In this document: positions 1 through 9,236 of the stretch, piece after piece
Layout: every line of letters starts with the position of its first letter
Position numbering within the stretch: the first letter of the stretch is position 1
Assembly (NCBI GenBank): GCA_022447585.1
Contig: JAKVAR010000001.1
Span: 1-64,000 of the forward strand
Direction of reading: 5' to 3'
Source: Crocinitomicaceae bacterium
GTDB lineage: Bacteria > Bacteroidota > Bacteroidia > Flavobacteriales_D > Crocinitomicaceae
Length of the DNA: 64,000 bases
The notes under the pieces: generated by a model
The model's database searches: none
The model's input: the letters and a program-made list of their open reading frames with translations, nothing else
Told to the model about the DNA's origin: nothing
Made by a program: the position numbers and the translations under genes

Positions 1-140
1 GAAGTTTGGCTCAATATGACCTGCTAATAACACCGCCTACACTCAATGCGGAGTATTTTATTCAAAAACTAATCTTTCTAAAACAACTATTTATTACTTT
101 AAACAAAAATTTTGATCCAAAGCCGCACTGTTGCGTAGCC
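1..140 (+). repeat. Dispersed intergenic repeat, family 1, copy A
   Basis: These 140 bases are identical to 420-559. The match may continue upstream of the window edge. Diverged relatives occur near 16971, 26505, 33636, 43020 and 47505. The shared landmarks are 'gctcaatatg', 'attcaaaaac', a run like 'tttattactttaaacaaaaa', 'ttgatccaaagccgcac' and a right end near 'gcgtagcc..cgac/tcgtt'. No open reading frame is conserved between copies, so this is a noncoding repeat rather than a gene. Confidence 0.9.
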
Positions 141-207
141 CCGATCGTTATTAGCAATGAGAAATAAGGCTCAAAATATGCCCAGAGTCTGTTAAGTTTT
201 GCCTTAT

Positions 208-576
208 ATGTTTCGCCCCAAATTATGCTATTTGTTTAAATGCATTTGGAATTTTTAGGTTGTGTAAATTAAGTGGGCAATAGATAATTTTACAACCATC
301 ATCTTGAAGCTTCGCACCAACTCCTGTTACTGTGTGTAAAACGCTAGATTCGAAAACATGCCCAAAACAGGTTAACAACTCAAAAACTTACGCCCATTGT
401 TTTAAATAAAATTTATGTGGAAGTTTGGCTCAATATGACCTGCTAATAACACCGCCTACACTCAATGCGGAGTATTTTATTCAAAAACTAATCTTTCTAA
501 AACAACTATTTATTACTTTAAACAAAAATTTTGATCCAAAGCCGCACTGTTGCGTAGCCGCGGACCGTTGTATGCC
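208..576 (+). repeat. Dispersed intergenic repeat, family 1, copy B (long form)
   Basis: The right part (420-559) is an exact copy of 1-140. The left part (about 208-419, from 'tttcgccccaaattatgc' through 'aacgctagattcgaaaa' and 'ggttaacaactcaa') is matched by a diverged stretch at about 26505-26735, so the full unit is about 370 bp. It ends in 'ccgttgtatgcc', immediately left of the restriction-modification operon. The strand is arbitrary and follows copy A. Confidence 0.85.
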
Positions 577-588
577 ATTGCAAAAAGG

Positions 589-604
589 AAAAGCCAGCCG
601 CACA
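589..604 (+). repeat. Left 16-bp imperfect direct repeat flanking the defence operon
   Basis: AAAAGCCAGCCGCACA here matches AAAAGCCAACCGCACA at 9156-9171 (15 of 16). The two copies lie just outside the XRE-hsdRMS-ATPase-HNH operon. After both copies there is a similar 'tttgcc..caacgc' stretch. This suggests a common recombination or cassette boundary; that is inference. Confidence 0.6.
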
Positions 605-752
605 TTTTAGCACATTTGGTTTTTGCCAACGCACTTTCCCAACGCTAAAACCAAAAGAGCTAAAATCTCCCCACGCTCATTATTACGTGAATATTCATCT
701 CGTTTTTCAGTGATAATTTACACAAATTTATTACATTTATAGCTTTGATAAA

Positions 753-956
753 ATGGACAACATGAATCGAATCAAAGAGGTACTGGAAGATCAAGGCAGA
801 AGTCAGAAATGGCTGGCTGGCAAACTTGGTAAGAGCTACAATATGGTAAACGCCTATGTACAAAACAGACAGCAACCAAGACTGGAAGTGTTAATGTCCA
901 TAGCCGAAATACTTGATATTGATGTTAAAGACTTAATTGTCTCAAATAAGGAATAA
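753..956 (+). CDS. XRE-family HTH regulator of the type I R-M operon
   Basis: This 67-residue protein is essentially one Cro/C1-type helix-turn-helix: RIKEVL at the start, a helix with K-W-L-A-G-K-L-G, recognition helix S-Y-N-M-V-N-A-Y, then P-R-L-E-V-L-M-S-I-A-E-I-L-D-I-D-V-K-D-L. Single-domain regulators like this commonly head restriction-modification operons, where they delay or balance nuclease expression. The stop codon is 1 nt before the hsdR start, so it is co-transcribed. ATG 762 (residue 4) is an alternative start that fits family length equally well. A decayed relative of the same family lies at 19485-19690. Confidence 0.85.
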   Translation: MDNMNRIKEVLEDQGRSQKWLAGKLGKSYNMVNAYVQNRQQPRLEVLMSIAEILDIDVKDLIVSNKE

Positions 957-957
957 T

Positions 958-3753
958 ATGAATGAGGCAAAAACAAGAAAGGAACTAATAGACAAGCAGC
1001 TTCAAGAAGCTGGATGGAATATTAATGATCAAACTCAAGTTGGCATTGAATACGATATCAATGTAGGTTTACCTGATGGAGTTAGCGAACCTCAAACACC
1101 TTATCAAGGACATCAATATTCAGATTATGTTTTGTATGGTAAAGACGGGAAAGTACTTGCTGTTGTTGAAGCAAAGAAAACATCTGCCAATGCAGAGTTA
1201 GGAAGAGAGCAAGCAAAACAGTATTGTCAAAATATTCAAAAAGAATCTGGTGGTGAATTACCTTTTTGTTTTTACACCAACGGACATGAAATTTTCTATT
1301 GGGATTTAGGAAACTATCCTCCCAAGAAAGTGATTGGATTTCCAACAAGAGATGACCTTGAACGATATTCCTATATCAGAAGAAACAGAAAACCATTAGC
1401 TCAAGAGCTAATAAATACAGACATAGCAGGCCGTGATTATCAAATTCACGCTATTCGTTCTGTAATGGAAGGAATTGAAAAAAAGAGACAGAAGTTTCTT
1501 TTGGTAATGGCAACTGGAACTGGAAAAACTAGAACTACAATTGCTATGGTTGATGCTCTAATGAGAGCTGGATGGGCAGAACGAGTTCTTTTCTTAGTTG
1601 ATAGAATCGCACTAAGAAACCAAGCCTTAGAAGCGTTTAAAGAGTTTCTACCAAATGAACCTAGATGGCCTAAGATTGGTGAAAAAGAAATAGCAAAGGA
1701 TAGAAGGATTTACACTTCTACATATCCAACAATGTTGAACATCATCAGAGATGAAGAACATTCTTTGTCTCCTCACTTTTTTGATTTGATTGTGATTGAT
1801 GAAAGTCACCGCTCTATCTACAACACTTATCAAGAAGTTTTAGACTATTTTAATACAACTACACTTGGTTTAACCGCCACTCCTACAGATGTTATTGACC
1901 ATAATACTTTCAAGCTTTTTGAGTGTGAAGACGGTTTACCTTCTTTTGCATATTCGTATGAAGAAGCTGTAAATAATATACCTCCTTACCTCTGTGATTT
2001 TCAGGTAATGAAAATTCAGACCAAATTTCAAGAGGAAGGAATCAGCAAACGAACCATAAGCCTTGAAGATCAAAAAGACTTAATTCTTGAAGGAAAAGAA
2101 GTTGCTGAAATAAACTTTGAAGGTACCGATCTTGAAAAATCAGTGATTAACAAAGGAACCAATGTGACCATTGTAAAGGAGTTTATGGAAGAATCCATAA
2201 AAGACCCTAATGGTGTTCTTCCTGGTAAAACTATTTTCTTCTGCTCTACAAAAGCACATGCAAGAAGAATTGAAAAGATTTTTGATTCTCTTTATCCTGA
2301 GTATGCAGGTGAACTAGCAAAAGTGATTGTATCTGATGATCCACGTGTATATGGTAAAGGTGGATTATTACATCAATTCACGCATAATGATATGCCTCGA
2401 ATTGCTGTCAGTGTAGATATGCTTGACACAGGTATTGATGTTCGAGAATTAGTTAACCTAGTCTTTGCTAAACCTGTTTACTCATACACCAAATTCTGGC
2501 AAATGATAGGTCGTGGTACTCGACTTCTTGAACCAACCAAGATGAAGCCTTGGTGTTCAGAAAAAGACACTTTCCTAATAATGGATTGTTGGGATAATTT
2601 CGAATACTTTAAACTTAATCCAAAAGGAAAAGAGCTGAAAGGGCAAATTCCACTACCAGTTCGATTTGTTGGATTTCGAATTGACAAGATTGAAACAGCT
2701 CTTGAAAAAGAAGAGTCCGAAATCGCTCAAAAAGAAATTGAAAAATTAAGAATTCAAATAGCAGAGTTACCGAAAAAATCTGTGGTGATTCAAGACTCAA
2801 AACCTGAATTGGCTAAAGTTGAAGATGATGCTTTTTGGAATCATTTGACCACTGACAAAATTGAGTTTTTACGTAACACCATTAAACCACTGTTCAGAAC
2901 CGTTTCTCAATCTGATTTCAAAGCAATGCGCTTTAACAAAGACGTTTTGGAAATCTCTTTGGCTCAATTATCTGAAGAAGCAGACAAGTTTGATACGCTT
3001 AAGGAGAACATCATTACTGTAATAAGTGAATTGCCTATAACTATTAATATAGTCGCAAAGCATCAAGAGTACATCAAAAAGGTATTAACCAACAATTTCT
3101 GGTCAACAATTGAAGATGAAGGCTTTGATGTTTTATCAGAAACTTTAGCTCCACTTGTAAAATATAGAGAACAAAAAGGACCTATTGAAGGGCCTTCAAA
3201 GTTGAACTTACAAGATGTGATTCAAACCAAAGAAATGGTTGAATTTGGTCCACAAAATGAAGCAGTAAGTATTTCTAAATACCGCGAAATGGTTGAAGCG
3301 AAAATTTCGGAATTGATTGAAAATAATCCAATACTTCAAAAAATTAAATCTGGTGAACAGGTTACTGAAGGAGAAGCTGAACAACTTGCCGAGGAACTTC
3401 ATGAAGAAGATCCGCATATCACAGAACAATTACTTCGTAAAGTTTACAATCACCAAAAAGCCAAGTTTATTCAATTCATTAAGCATATTCTAGGAATAGA
3501 AATTTTAGAAAGTTTTGATGAAGAAGTGAGCAGATTGGTGCAAGACTTTATAATAGAACACAGCAATTTATCTACACGACAAATTGAGTTCTTGAATTTA
3601 TTAAAAGATTACATCATAGAAAGAGGAGAAATTGAGAAACGAGATTTAATCTCGTCACCATTCACGATTATCCACCCTAAAGGGATACGTGGAGTTTTCT
3701 CTCATTCTGAGATTAAAGAAATATTAGCATTAACGGAAAAATTCGCAGCATAA
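958..3753 (+). CDS. hsdR: Type I restriction enzyme, HsdR endonuclease/translocase subunit
   Basis: This is the DNA-cleaving motor subunit of a type I R-M complex. The 931-residue protein has an N-terminal PD-(D/E)xK nuclease core (D56, then E71-A-K73), a Walker A loop A-T-G-T-G-K-T at 185-191, DESH (motif II) at 281-284, TATP (motif III) at 306-309, and a helicase motif VI Q-M-I-G-R-G-T-R near residue 520. A long helical C-terminal half probably docks on HsdM/HsdS. ATG 958 is preferred: an upstream in-frame TTG (937) would run through the end of the XRE gene, while 958 sits 1 nt after its stop. HsdM follows after 1 nt. The gene appears intact. Confidence 0.96.
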   Translation: MNEAKTRKELIDKQLQEAGWNINDQTQVGIEYDINVGLPDGVSEPQTPYQGHQYSDYVLYGKDGKVLAVVEAKKTSANAELGREQAKQYCQNIQKESGGELPFCFYTNGHEIFYWDLGNYPPKKVIGFPTRDDLERYSYIRRNRKPLAQELINTDIAGRDYQIHAIRSVMEGIEKKRQKFLLVMATGTGKTRTTIAMVDALMRAGWAERVLFLVDRIALRNQALEAFKEFLPNEPRWPKIGEKEIAKDRRIYTSTYPTMLNIIRDEEHSLSPHFFDLIVIDESHRSIYNTYQEVLDYFNTTTLGLTATPTDVIDHNTFKLFECEDGLPSFAYSYEEAVNNIPPYLCDFQVMKIQTKFQEEGISKRTISLEDQKDLILEGKEVAEINFEGTDLEKSVINKGTNVTIVKEFMEESIKDPNGVLPGKTIFFCSTKAHARRIEKIFDSLYPEYAGELAKVIVSDDPRVYGKGGLLHQFTHNDMPRIAVSVDMLDTGIDVRELVNLVFAKPVYSYTKFWQMIGRGTRLLEPTKMKPWCSEKDTFLIMDCWDNFEYFKLNPKGKELKGQIPLPVRFVGFRIDKIETALEKEESEIAQKEIEKLRIQIAELPKKSVVIQDSKPELAKVEDDAFWNHLTTDKIEFLRNTIKPLFRTVSQSDFKAMRFNKDVLEISLAQLSEEADKFDTLKENIITVISELPITINIVAKHQEYIKKVLTNNFWSTIEDEGFDVLSETLAPLVKYREQKGPIEGPSKLNLQDVIQTKEMVEFGPQNEAVSISKYREMVEAKISELIENNPILQKIKSGEQVTEGEAEQLAEELHEEDPHITEQLLRKVYNHQKAKFIQFIKHILGIEILESFDEEVSRLVQDFIIEHSNLSTRQIEFLNLLKDYIIERGEIEKRDLISSPFTIIHPKGIRGVFSHSEIKEILALTEKFAA

Positions 3754-3754
3754 C

Positions 3755-5353
3755 ATGAGCTTATTAAGTAGCAATTCAAATATAAAATCAAAAATAGACG
3801 ACCTCTGGAACAAATTCTGGAGTGGTGGCATTTCAAATCCACTTACTGCTATTGAACAAATCACATATCTGCTTTTTATGAAAAAGCTAGATGAAAATGA
3901 TTTAGAGTCTTTGGCTAACGCTGAATTTACAGGTGATGATTTTACATCTATGTTTTCAGGCACTTTTTATTTGAGTAAAGAAGATGAAGAGAAACAACAG
4001 AATGGTATCGATAAGCAAAAGTTGAGATGGAGCGAGTTTAAACGCATGCCATCAGATGAAATGCTTAGCCATATTCAACGTTTTGTATTTCCTTTTTTAA
4101 AGCAATTGGATAAAGATGATTCGCCTTTTACAAAACACATGGCAAATGCGGTTTTCATAATCCCTAAACCGTCTCTTCTAATTGAAGCGATTAAAAGCAT
4201 AGACGAAATCTATGTCGATATGGATAAGGACGCCAGTGAAAACGGTCAAGACTTTCAAGACATACAGGGGGATGTTTACGAAATGTTATTGAGTGAAATT
4301 GCTGCTGCTGGTAAGAATGGACAATTTAGAACACCAAGACATATTATCAAGCTTCTAGTCGAGTTAGTTGATCCAAAATTGGGTCAAAAAGTTGCCGATC
4401 CAGCTTGTGGTACCGGTGGATTCCTTTTAGGAGCCTATCAATACATGGTAACTCAACTTGATAAAGATAAGACCAACAAAGAACCAGATGAAGATGGTTT
4501 TATCAGAAGTAGCAGAAGTGCTCTTTTAACGGAAGATGTAAAAGAAATTTTAGGTGATAGCTTACAAGGCTACGATATAGACCAAACGATGGTGCGCTTG
4601 GGTTTAATGAACTTAATGATGCATGGAATTGAAAGTCCTAAAGTAGATTATAAAGATACTTTGAGTAAAGGCTATCATGAAACCTCTGAATATGATATTG
4701 TTTTAGCCAACCCTCCTTTTACTGGTAATATTGATAAAGGAGACATCAATGAAGAGCTAAAGCTAAAAACAACAAAAACAGAATTGCTTTTTATTGAACG
4801 TATCTACAACATGCTAAAAATGGGTGGTACTGCTGGAATTGTTATTCCTCAAGGTGTTCTTTTCAGTTCAAGTAAGGCATTTAAAGACGCACGAAAATTA
4901 ATGATTGAAGATTCTGAATTGAAAGCTGTTATTAGTATGCCAAGTGGTGTTTTTAAACCTTATGCTGGTGTGAGTACTGCCCTCCTCATTTTTACAAAAG
5001 GTGGCGAAACAGAAAATGTTTGGTTTTACGACATGGAATCAGACGGTTACAGCCTAGATGATAAGAGAGTCAAAGACGAAAAAGGTCATGGTGACCTGCA
5101 AGAAATTATTTCTAAGTACAACTCTAGATTGAAGACAGCTGATAATGACAGAAAATCTAAATCTTTCAGTGTGAAAGTATCTGAAATTATTGAGGAAGGT
5201 TATGATTTAAGCTATTCCAAATACAAAGAGGAAGTGTTTGAAGAAATTGAATACGAAAAGCCCAATGTAATTTTGGACAAGTTAATTGGCCAAAACGGTT
5301 TGGAGTATCAGATAACCAAAGGACTTAACGATTTAAATGAGATGCTTAAATAA
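3755..5353 (+). CDS. hsdM: Type I R-M N6-adenine methyltransferase, HsdM
   Basis: HsdM transfers a methyl group from S-adenosylmethionine to adenine N6 within the HsdS-defined target. The 532-residue protein has an N-terminal helical domain (residues 1-170), SAM-binding motif D-P-A-C-G-T-G-G at 215-222 and catalytic motif IV N-P-P-F at 319-322. Length is normal for the family. The ATG lies 1 nt after the hsdR stop, and the hsdS ATG overlaps its stop codon (TAATG), so the three subunits are probably translated together. No lesion is visible. Confidence 0.96.
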   Translation: MSLLSSNSNIKSKIDDLWNKFWSGGISNPLTAIEQITYLLFMKKLDENDLESLANAEFTGDDFTSMFSGTFYLSKEDEEKQQNGIDKQKLRWSEFKRMPSDEMLSHIQRFVFPFLKQLDKDDSPFTKHMANAVFIIPKPSLLIEAIKSIDEIYVDMDKDASENGQDFQDIQGDVYEMLLSEIAAAGKNGQFRTPRHIIKLLVELVDPKLGQKVADPACGTGGFLLGAYQYMVTQLDKDKTNKEPDEDGFIRSSRSALLTEDVKEILGDSLQGYDIDQTMVRLGLMNLMMHGIESPKVDYKDTLSKGYHETSEYDIVLANPPFTGNIDKGDINEELKLKTTKTELLFIERIYNMLKMGGTAGIVIPQGVLFSSSKAFKDARKLMIEDSELKAVISMPSGVFKPYAGVSTALLIFTKGGETENVWFYDMESDGYSLDDKRVKDEKGHGDLQEIISKYNSRLKTADNDRKSKSFSVKVSEIIEEGYDLSYSKYKEEVFEEIEYEKPNVILDKLIGQNGLEYQITKGLNDLNEMLK

Positions 5354-6543
5354 TGAATTGGATTGAATTACTGAAGGCGGCACCATTTTCAGGTCAAAAG
5401 GTAAAACCTTTTGATGGACATAAAAAGTATTTAGCCACAGGATCTTTGGTAGGTGATGATATCAATTTTGAGGAAGTGACCTATCAGAATAAACCTTCAA
5501 GAGCTTCCATTGAAGTCTCCCAAGGTGATATCATTTTTGCAAAGATGAAAGACACTAATAAGGTTCTTCTTGTTGATGAATCATTATCTGGTATTATTGT
5601 TTCCTCGGGATTCTCGGTCCATAAGTGTGGCAAAAATTTGAATCCAGTTTATTTTAAACACCTTCTAGAGCATAATATTTTTTTAAGACAAAAAGATAAA
5701 TATTGTACGGGAGCAATTCAGCCCGCTATCACGAATACTGGATTGAAAAAAATCAAAATCCCATTACCAGCCCTTATTGTTCAAAATTCAATTGCTAAAA
5801 TTCTATCCGATTGCGAAAATGTAATACAAAAAAGGAAAGAAAGCATTGACTTGTTAGATAACTACTTGAAGTCGAAATTCTTTGAAATGTTTGGTGAACT
5901 GACTTCAAAAGAAAATACGTGGCCAATTAAAACTCTTGAATCAATTTGTGAAAAAATAGTTGACTGTCCACATGATACACCAACATATTCTGAACAGAAA
6001 ACTGGATATTATTGTGTTAGATCAAGTGATATCCAAAATGGGGAAATAGTTTTGAGTGCGATACGTAATGTTTCCAAAGCAGTATACCAAGAAAGAACTA
6101 AAAGGCATATTCCAAATGTAGGAGAAGTAGTATTTACAAGAGAAGGCGGTCGATTTGGAAATGCTGGCCGCATTCCCACCGAAGAGAGGATTTGTTTAGG
6201 TCAAAGAATGATGTTATTCAGAGCCAAAGAAGGTCTATCCACGAATAATTTTATTTGGGCTCTTATTAGTTCCGAACGTATGCAGAGATTATTTAAAAAA
6301 ATGTCTAAAGGTGGAGCAGCACCCAGAGTAAACATCAGTGATTTAAAAAAAATCAAGCTCTCAATACCGGATTATTCACTTCAATTAGAATTTGATTTTG
6401 TTGTAAATACAGTTGATCAAGTTAAATCCACCATGCAAACGAGTCTTAATGAGATTGAAAATTTATATGATAGTCTAAGTCAAAGCGCTTTTAATGGAGA
6501 ATTGAATTTGAACAGAGTTGAATCAAACGATGTTGAAGCATGA
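5353..6543 (+). CDS. hsdS: Type I R-M specificity subunit, HsdS
   Basis: HsdS recognises the two halves of the DNA target and scaffolds HsdM and HsdR. This 396-residue protein shows the two-fold plan: target-recognition domain 1 (about 1-137), a helical spacer (about 138-181, with I-V-Q-N-S-I-A-K-I-L and K-S-K-F-F-E-M-F-G), target-recognition domain 2 (about 182-337), and a matching terminal helix (about 338-385, L-Y-D-S-L-S-Q-S-A-F-N-G-E-L). Domain 1 is short because it starts almost directly at the DNA-recognition fold. The target sequence cannot be read from the protein. The next gene overlaps by 4 nt (ATGA). Confidence 0.93.
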   Translation: MNWIELLKAAPFSGQKVKPFDGHKKYLATGSLVGDDINFEEVTYQNKPSRASIEVSQGDIIFAKMKDTNKVLLVDESLSGIIVSSGFSVHKCGKNLNPVYFKHLLEHNIFLRQKDKYCTGAIQPAITNTGLKKIKIPLPALIVQNSIAKILSDCENVIQKRKESIDLLDNYLKSKFFEMFGELTSKENTWPIKTLESICEKIVDCPHDTPTYSEQKTGYYCVRSSDIQNGEIVLSAIRNVSKAVYQERTKRHIPNVGEVVFTREGGRFGNAGRIPTEERICLGQRMMLFRAKEGLSTNNFIWALISSERMQRLFKKMSKGGAAPRVNISDLKKIKLSIPDYSLQLEFDFVVNTVDQVKSTMQTSLNEIENLYDSLSQSAFNGELNLNRVESNDVEA

Positions 6544-8270
6544 AGCTAAAGCGATTAAAAATAAACCAATCCTACAGAAGTCTTGAGCAAGGTTTTGAAA
6601 TCAACTTAGAGCCCAATTTAAGGTCAGAAAAACTAGACCCTATTTGTTTTGTCGGTCCAAATGGTAGTGGTAAATCAAACGTTCTAGAAGCTTTAGCAGA
6701 TATTTTTTATTATTTGGATAGTTTTCTACTTGGATATACTGCGGATGATAATTATGTAATTCCAATTAAAGATTTTGAAATAGATTATTATTTACCCAAC
6801 AGTATTCCTGGGGTTTATAATCCACAGCACAGATGGGAGAATGAGTTTTGTCTAGTCAAAATTAAAAAGAGAGCAGGTTTCCTACCAGTAATTGATTCTC
6901 TGGATGGAGAAACAAGTATTCCTGTTCCAAATAAATATCTATTACCAAAAAAAATATGGGCATACTCTTCAGGAGAGAATGAAATTTTGAGTCTTCCATT
7001 TTTAAGAATGGATCTTAATTATTTTGAACAACTTGAAACAAACAGAGACAATCAAGAAAACCTCATAATTGAATCTAACAGGCTTCATTATATAGATTAT
7101 GATACTTGTGCTTCTATCCTTTTATCGAACTTTATTATGCTTTCAAATGAAAATGAAAAGCATAAACTAGTAATCTTTAAAGAGAGGTTTGGAATCAACA
7201 AATTGAGCTCATTCAAATTCACCATTAGACAGAATTATTGGATGAAAAAGGAGCTAAAGCTTCCTTATGAAATTGACCGTTTCATTGATTCGTTAACAGT
7301 GAACCTCCCAGATAGCTGCCTTCAGGTTTCAGATAATGGTGATATGATGTTCACGATTAATTTGGAGGAAACAGATCAAGTTGAACCATTTCAAAATGTA
7401 GCCTCAGGAGCCAGTGGCTTGTATCAATATTTCGAGAGTTTAACTTTACTCAATACACATACCATAGCAAAACACAGAAGAGAAAAAATTAAAAATGGTG
7501 ATGACCCTTTTTATGCCTATTCAAATCTGTACAGGCCACCAAATGAAAAAATGCCATTTATCATTGAAGAATTGATGATAAACATGGAAGGCATTGAAGA
7601 ACCAATTGCCTACAAGACCATTTCTGATGGTGAACATCAAGCATTAACAATACTTGGCTTATTTAACATGATTGATGAAGAAGGAGTACTTTGTTTATTA
7701 GATGAACCTGAAACTCATTTAAATCCAAAATGGAAATATGGCTTCATTGATACGTTAAATGATATTCAAAAGAACTACAAAAGTCAGGTTATTACAACGA
7801 CTCATGACCCGATCTTCATTTCGGGATTAAGAAAAGAAGATGTCATCCTATTCCATAGCAAAACTAACACGGCAGAAGGTCAGAATCGCTGGAGTTTTCC
7901 TGAGAAGGATTTGAAAGGAATTGGCGTAGACAACTTACTTACTAGTCCAATTTTTGGCCTAAATTCAGCTATTGATTTTCCGACTCATGAAAAGATGATT
8001 GACAGAAGGATTCTTCTTTCAAAACAACTTAGAGGTATTCAATTTGAAGAAGGAGAACGTGAGAAGCTTGAGGGACTTACGACAGAATTATCTGAAATAG
8101 ATGGTTTAAACCCAATAGATGATCCAATTTATCGTGATTTCATTGAAGAACTGAGCAAAGAAGACACATCTGTATATTATGAAAAATATGCTGATGCAGA
8201 ATCCGAGGAGAAAAGAAAGCAAACTGCGAGTCTCATCATTGAAAAATTAAAAGAGCAAGGGAAATTATGA
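6540..8270 (+). CDS. PtuA-like ABC-type ATPase of a Septu-like module
   Basis: This 576-residue cytoplasmic ATPase has Walker A G-P-N-G-S-G-K-S at 39-46, a split ATPase core, signature motif I-S-D-G-E-H-Q at 361-367, Walker B L-C-L-L-D-E-P-E-T-H-L at 384-394 and an H-loop T-H-D at 421-423. A C-terminal tail (G-V-D-N-L-L-T-S-P-I-F-G-L at 462-474) resembles PtuA-type ATPases; no TOPRIM domain is seen, so an OLD nuclease is unlikely. In Septu and some retrons such ATPases partner with an HNH nuclease, and one follows here with a 4-nt overlap. Coupling to hsdS by ATGA makes it part of the R-M operon. Exact subfamily is inferred. Confidence 0.85.
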   Translation: MKLKRLKINQSYRSLEQGFEINLEPNLRSEKLDPICFVGPNGSGKSNVLEALADIFYYLDSFLLGYTADDNYVIPIKDFEIDYYLPNSIPGVYNPQHRWENEFCLVKIKKRAGFLPVIDSLDGETSIPVPNKYLLPKKIWAYSSGENEILSLPFLRMDLNYFEQLETNRDNQENLIIESNRLHYIDYDTCASILLSNFIMLSNENEKHKLVIFKERFGINKLSSFKFTIRQNYWMKKELKLPYEIDRFIDSLTVNLPDSCLQVSDNGDMMFTINLEETDQVEPFQNVASGASGLYQYFESLTLLNTHTIAKHRREKIKNGDDPFYAYSNLYRPPNEKMPFIIEELMINMEGIEEPIAYKTISDGEHQALTILGLFNMIDEEGVLCLLDEPETHLNPKWKYGFIDTLNDIQKNYKSQVITTTHDPIFISGLRKEDVILFHSKTNTAEGQNRWSFPEKDLKGIGVDNLLTSPIFGLNSAIDFPTHEKMIDRRILLSKQLRGIQFEEGEREKLEGLTTELSEIDGLNPIDDPIYRDFIEELSKEDTSVYYEKYADAESEEKRKQTASLIIEKLKEQGKL

Positions 8271-9118
8271 GACGAATAGATTTGGATAATTTCTTCCCTA
8301 GCCAGGCTTGGTTAGATGATGCAACTGAAAGGACTGCTCATATCAATGGTTGTGCACCAGCGGATAGAAGCACATACTTAAACACACCTGAAAACAAGAT
8401 TTGGAATGAAGATGGTTTCGTCAATTCTATAAAAGATTTAGGACACCGCAAATGCTGGTATGCTGAAGTAAAATCTGAAGTTAATTTATACATAGACCAT
8501 TTTAGACCTAAATTAAAAGTCACAAAGGTTTCAGGTAGCTACAATTATCCTGAAGGCGGAACTCGTCCAAATGCTAATGGATATTACTGGAAAGCATATG
8601 ACTATAGTAATTTCAGAGTAGCGAACGACAAGTCAAATAAACGCAAAGGAGGTTATTTTCCTTTGCAAAGTGGAACTAGCTCGTGTGATATTCATACAGG
8701 AAATGAGGCTATTGAAGATAATAACACAATGCTTTTAGATCCCTGTATTGAAAATGATGTTAGCCTTTTGTTATACAGTTACAATAATCCCAAACCAGTC
8801 TTTGATGAAGTAGACAATGCTCACAATTATCATCGAGCAGCTATTTCAATAATGGCTTATGATTTAGAACACTCATTGTTAGACAGATTAAGAAGACGAC
8901 TTTTACAGAAGTGTCATAACTATATTATTGAGGCTGAAAAATATTATCAAGCTTCTGACTTTTCAAAGTTTGACAGACCAGTTTCGTTCTTGGTAGAAAT
9001 GCTAAATCCAGAAAGTGAATTTACAATGATGATTCTTCACAGACTCAAGGGTTCTGCTGAAGAATGGATAGAGCCATTCGTAATTGATGTGGCAAGAGAA
9101 TTGAATTATATAGAATGA
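8267..9118 (+). CDS. PtuB-like HNH endonuclease (divergent)
   Basis: The 283-residue protein carries an HNH core like PtuB/TIGR02646 nucleases: K-C-W-Y at 62-65, the hallmark D-H-F-R-P-K at 77-82, then Y-W-K-A-Y-D-Y-S-N-F at 107-116, S-N-K-R-K-G at 123-128 and F-P-L at 131-133, followed by L-L-D-P near 147. H78 and N115 are the probable catalytic pair. The usual second Cys of the CxxC is Ala66 and the later Cys before N-x-x-K-G is Ser123, so the structural zinc may be lost. Its start overlaps the ATPase stop (ATGA), indicating a two-component effector. The role in phage defence is inferred from context. Confidence 0.8.
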   Translation: MRRIDLDNFFPSQAWLDDATERTAHINGCAPADRSTYLNTPENKIWNEDGFVNSIKDLGHRKCWYAEVKSEVNLYIDHFRPKLKVTKVSGSYNYPEGGTRPNANGYYWKAYDYSNFRVANDKSNKRKGGYFPLQSGTSSCDIHTGNEAIEDNNTMLLDPCIENDVSLLLYSYNNPKPVFDEVDNAHNYHRAAISIMAYDLEHSLLDRLRRRLLQKCHNYIIEAEKYYQASDFSKFDRPVSFLVEMLNPESEFTMMILHRLKGSAEEWIEPFVIDVARELNYIE

Positions 9119-9155
9119 CCACCCCACAGCAACCATACACATTGCCAAGTCGCTC

Positions 9156-9171
9156 AAAAGCCAACCGCACA
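9156..9171 (+). repeat. Right 16-bp imperfect direct repeat flanking the defence operon
   Basis: AAAAGCCAACCGCACA, 15 of 16 identical to 589-604. It lies 38 nt after the HNH gene and before the attC-like hairpin at 9237-9307. Confidence 0.6.
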
Positions 9172-9236
9172 AGCCAAAACTTGTCAAAGAGTATGTTTGC
9201 CCCAACGCTGAAAAACGAAATAAATAAAATAAAAAC

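Noticed and set aside
425..610. 61-codon open frame inside the repeat
   Set aside because: It lies in repeat copy B. Other copies do not keep this frame, and the protein has no signal or domain.
937..957. TTG start for hsdR at 937
   Set aside because: It would overlap the XRE gene end by 20 nt, and ATG 958 directly after the XRE stop fits the operon pattern.
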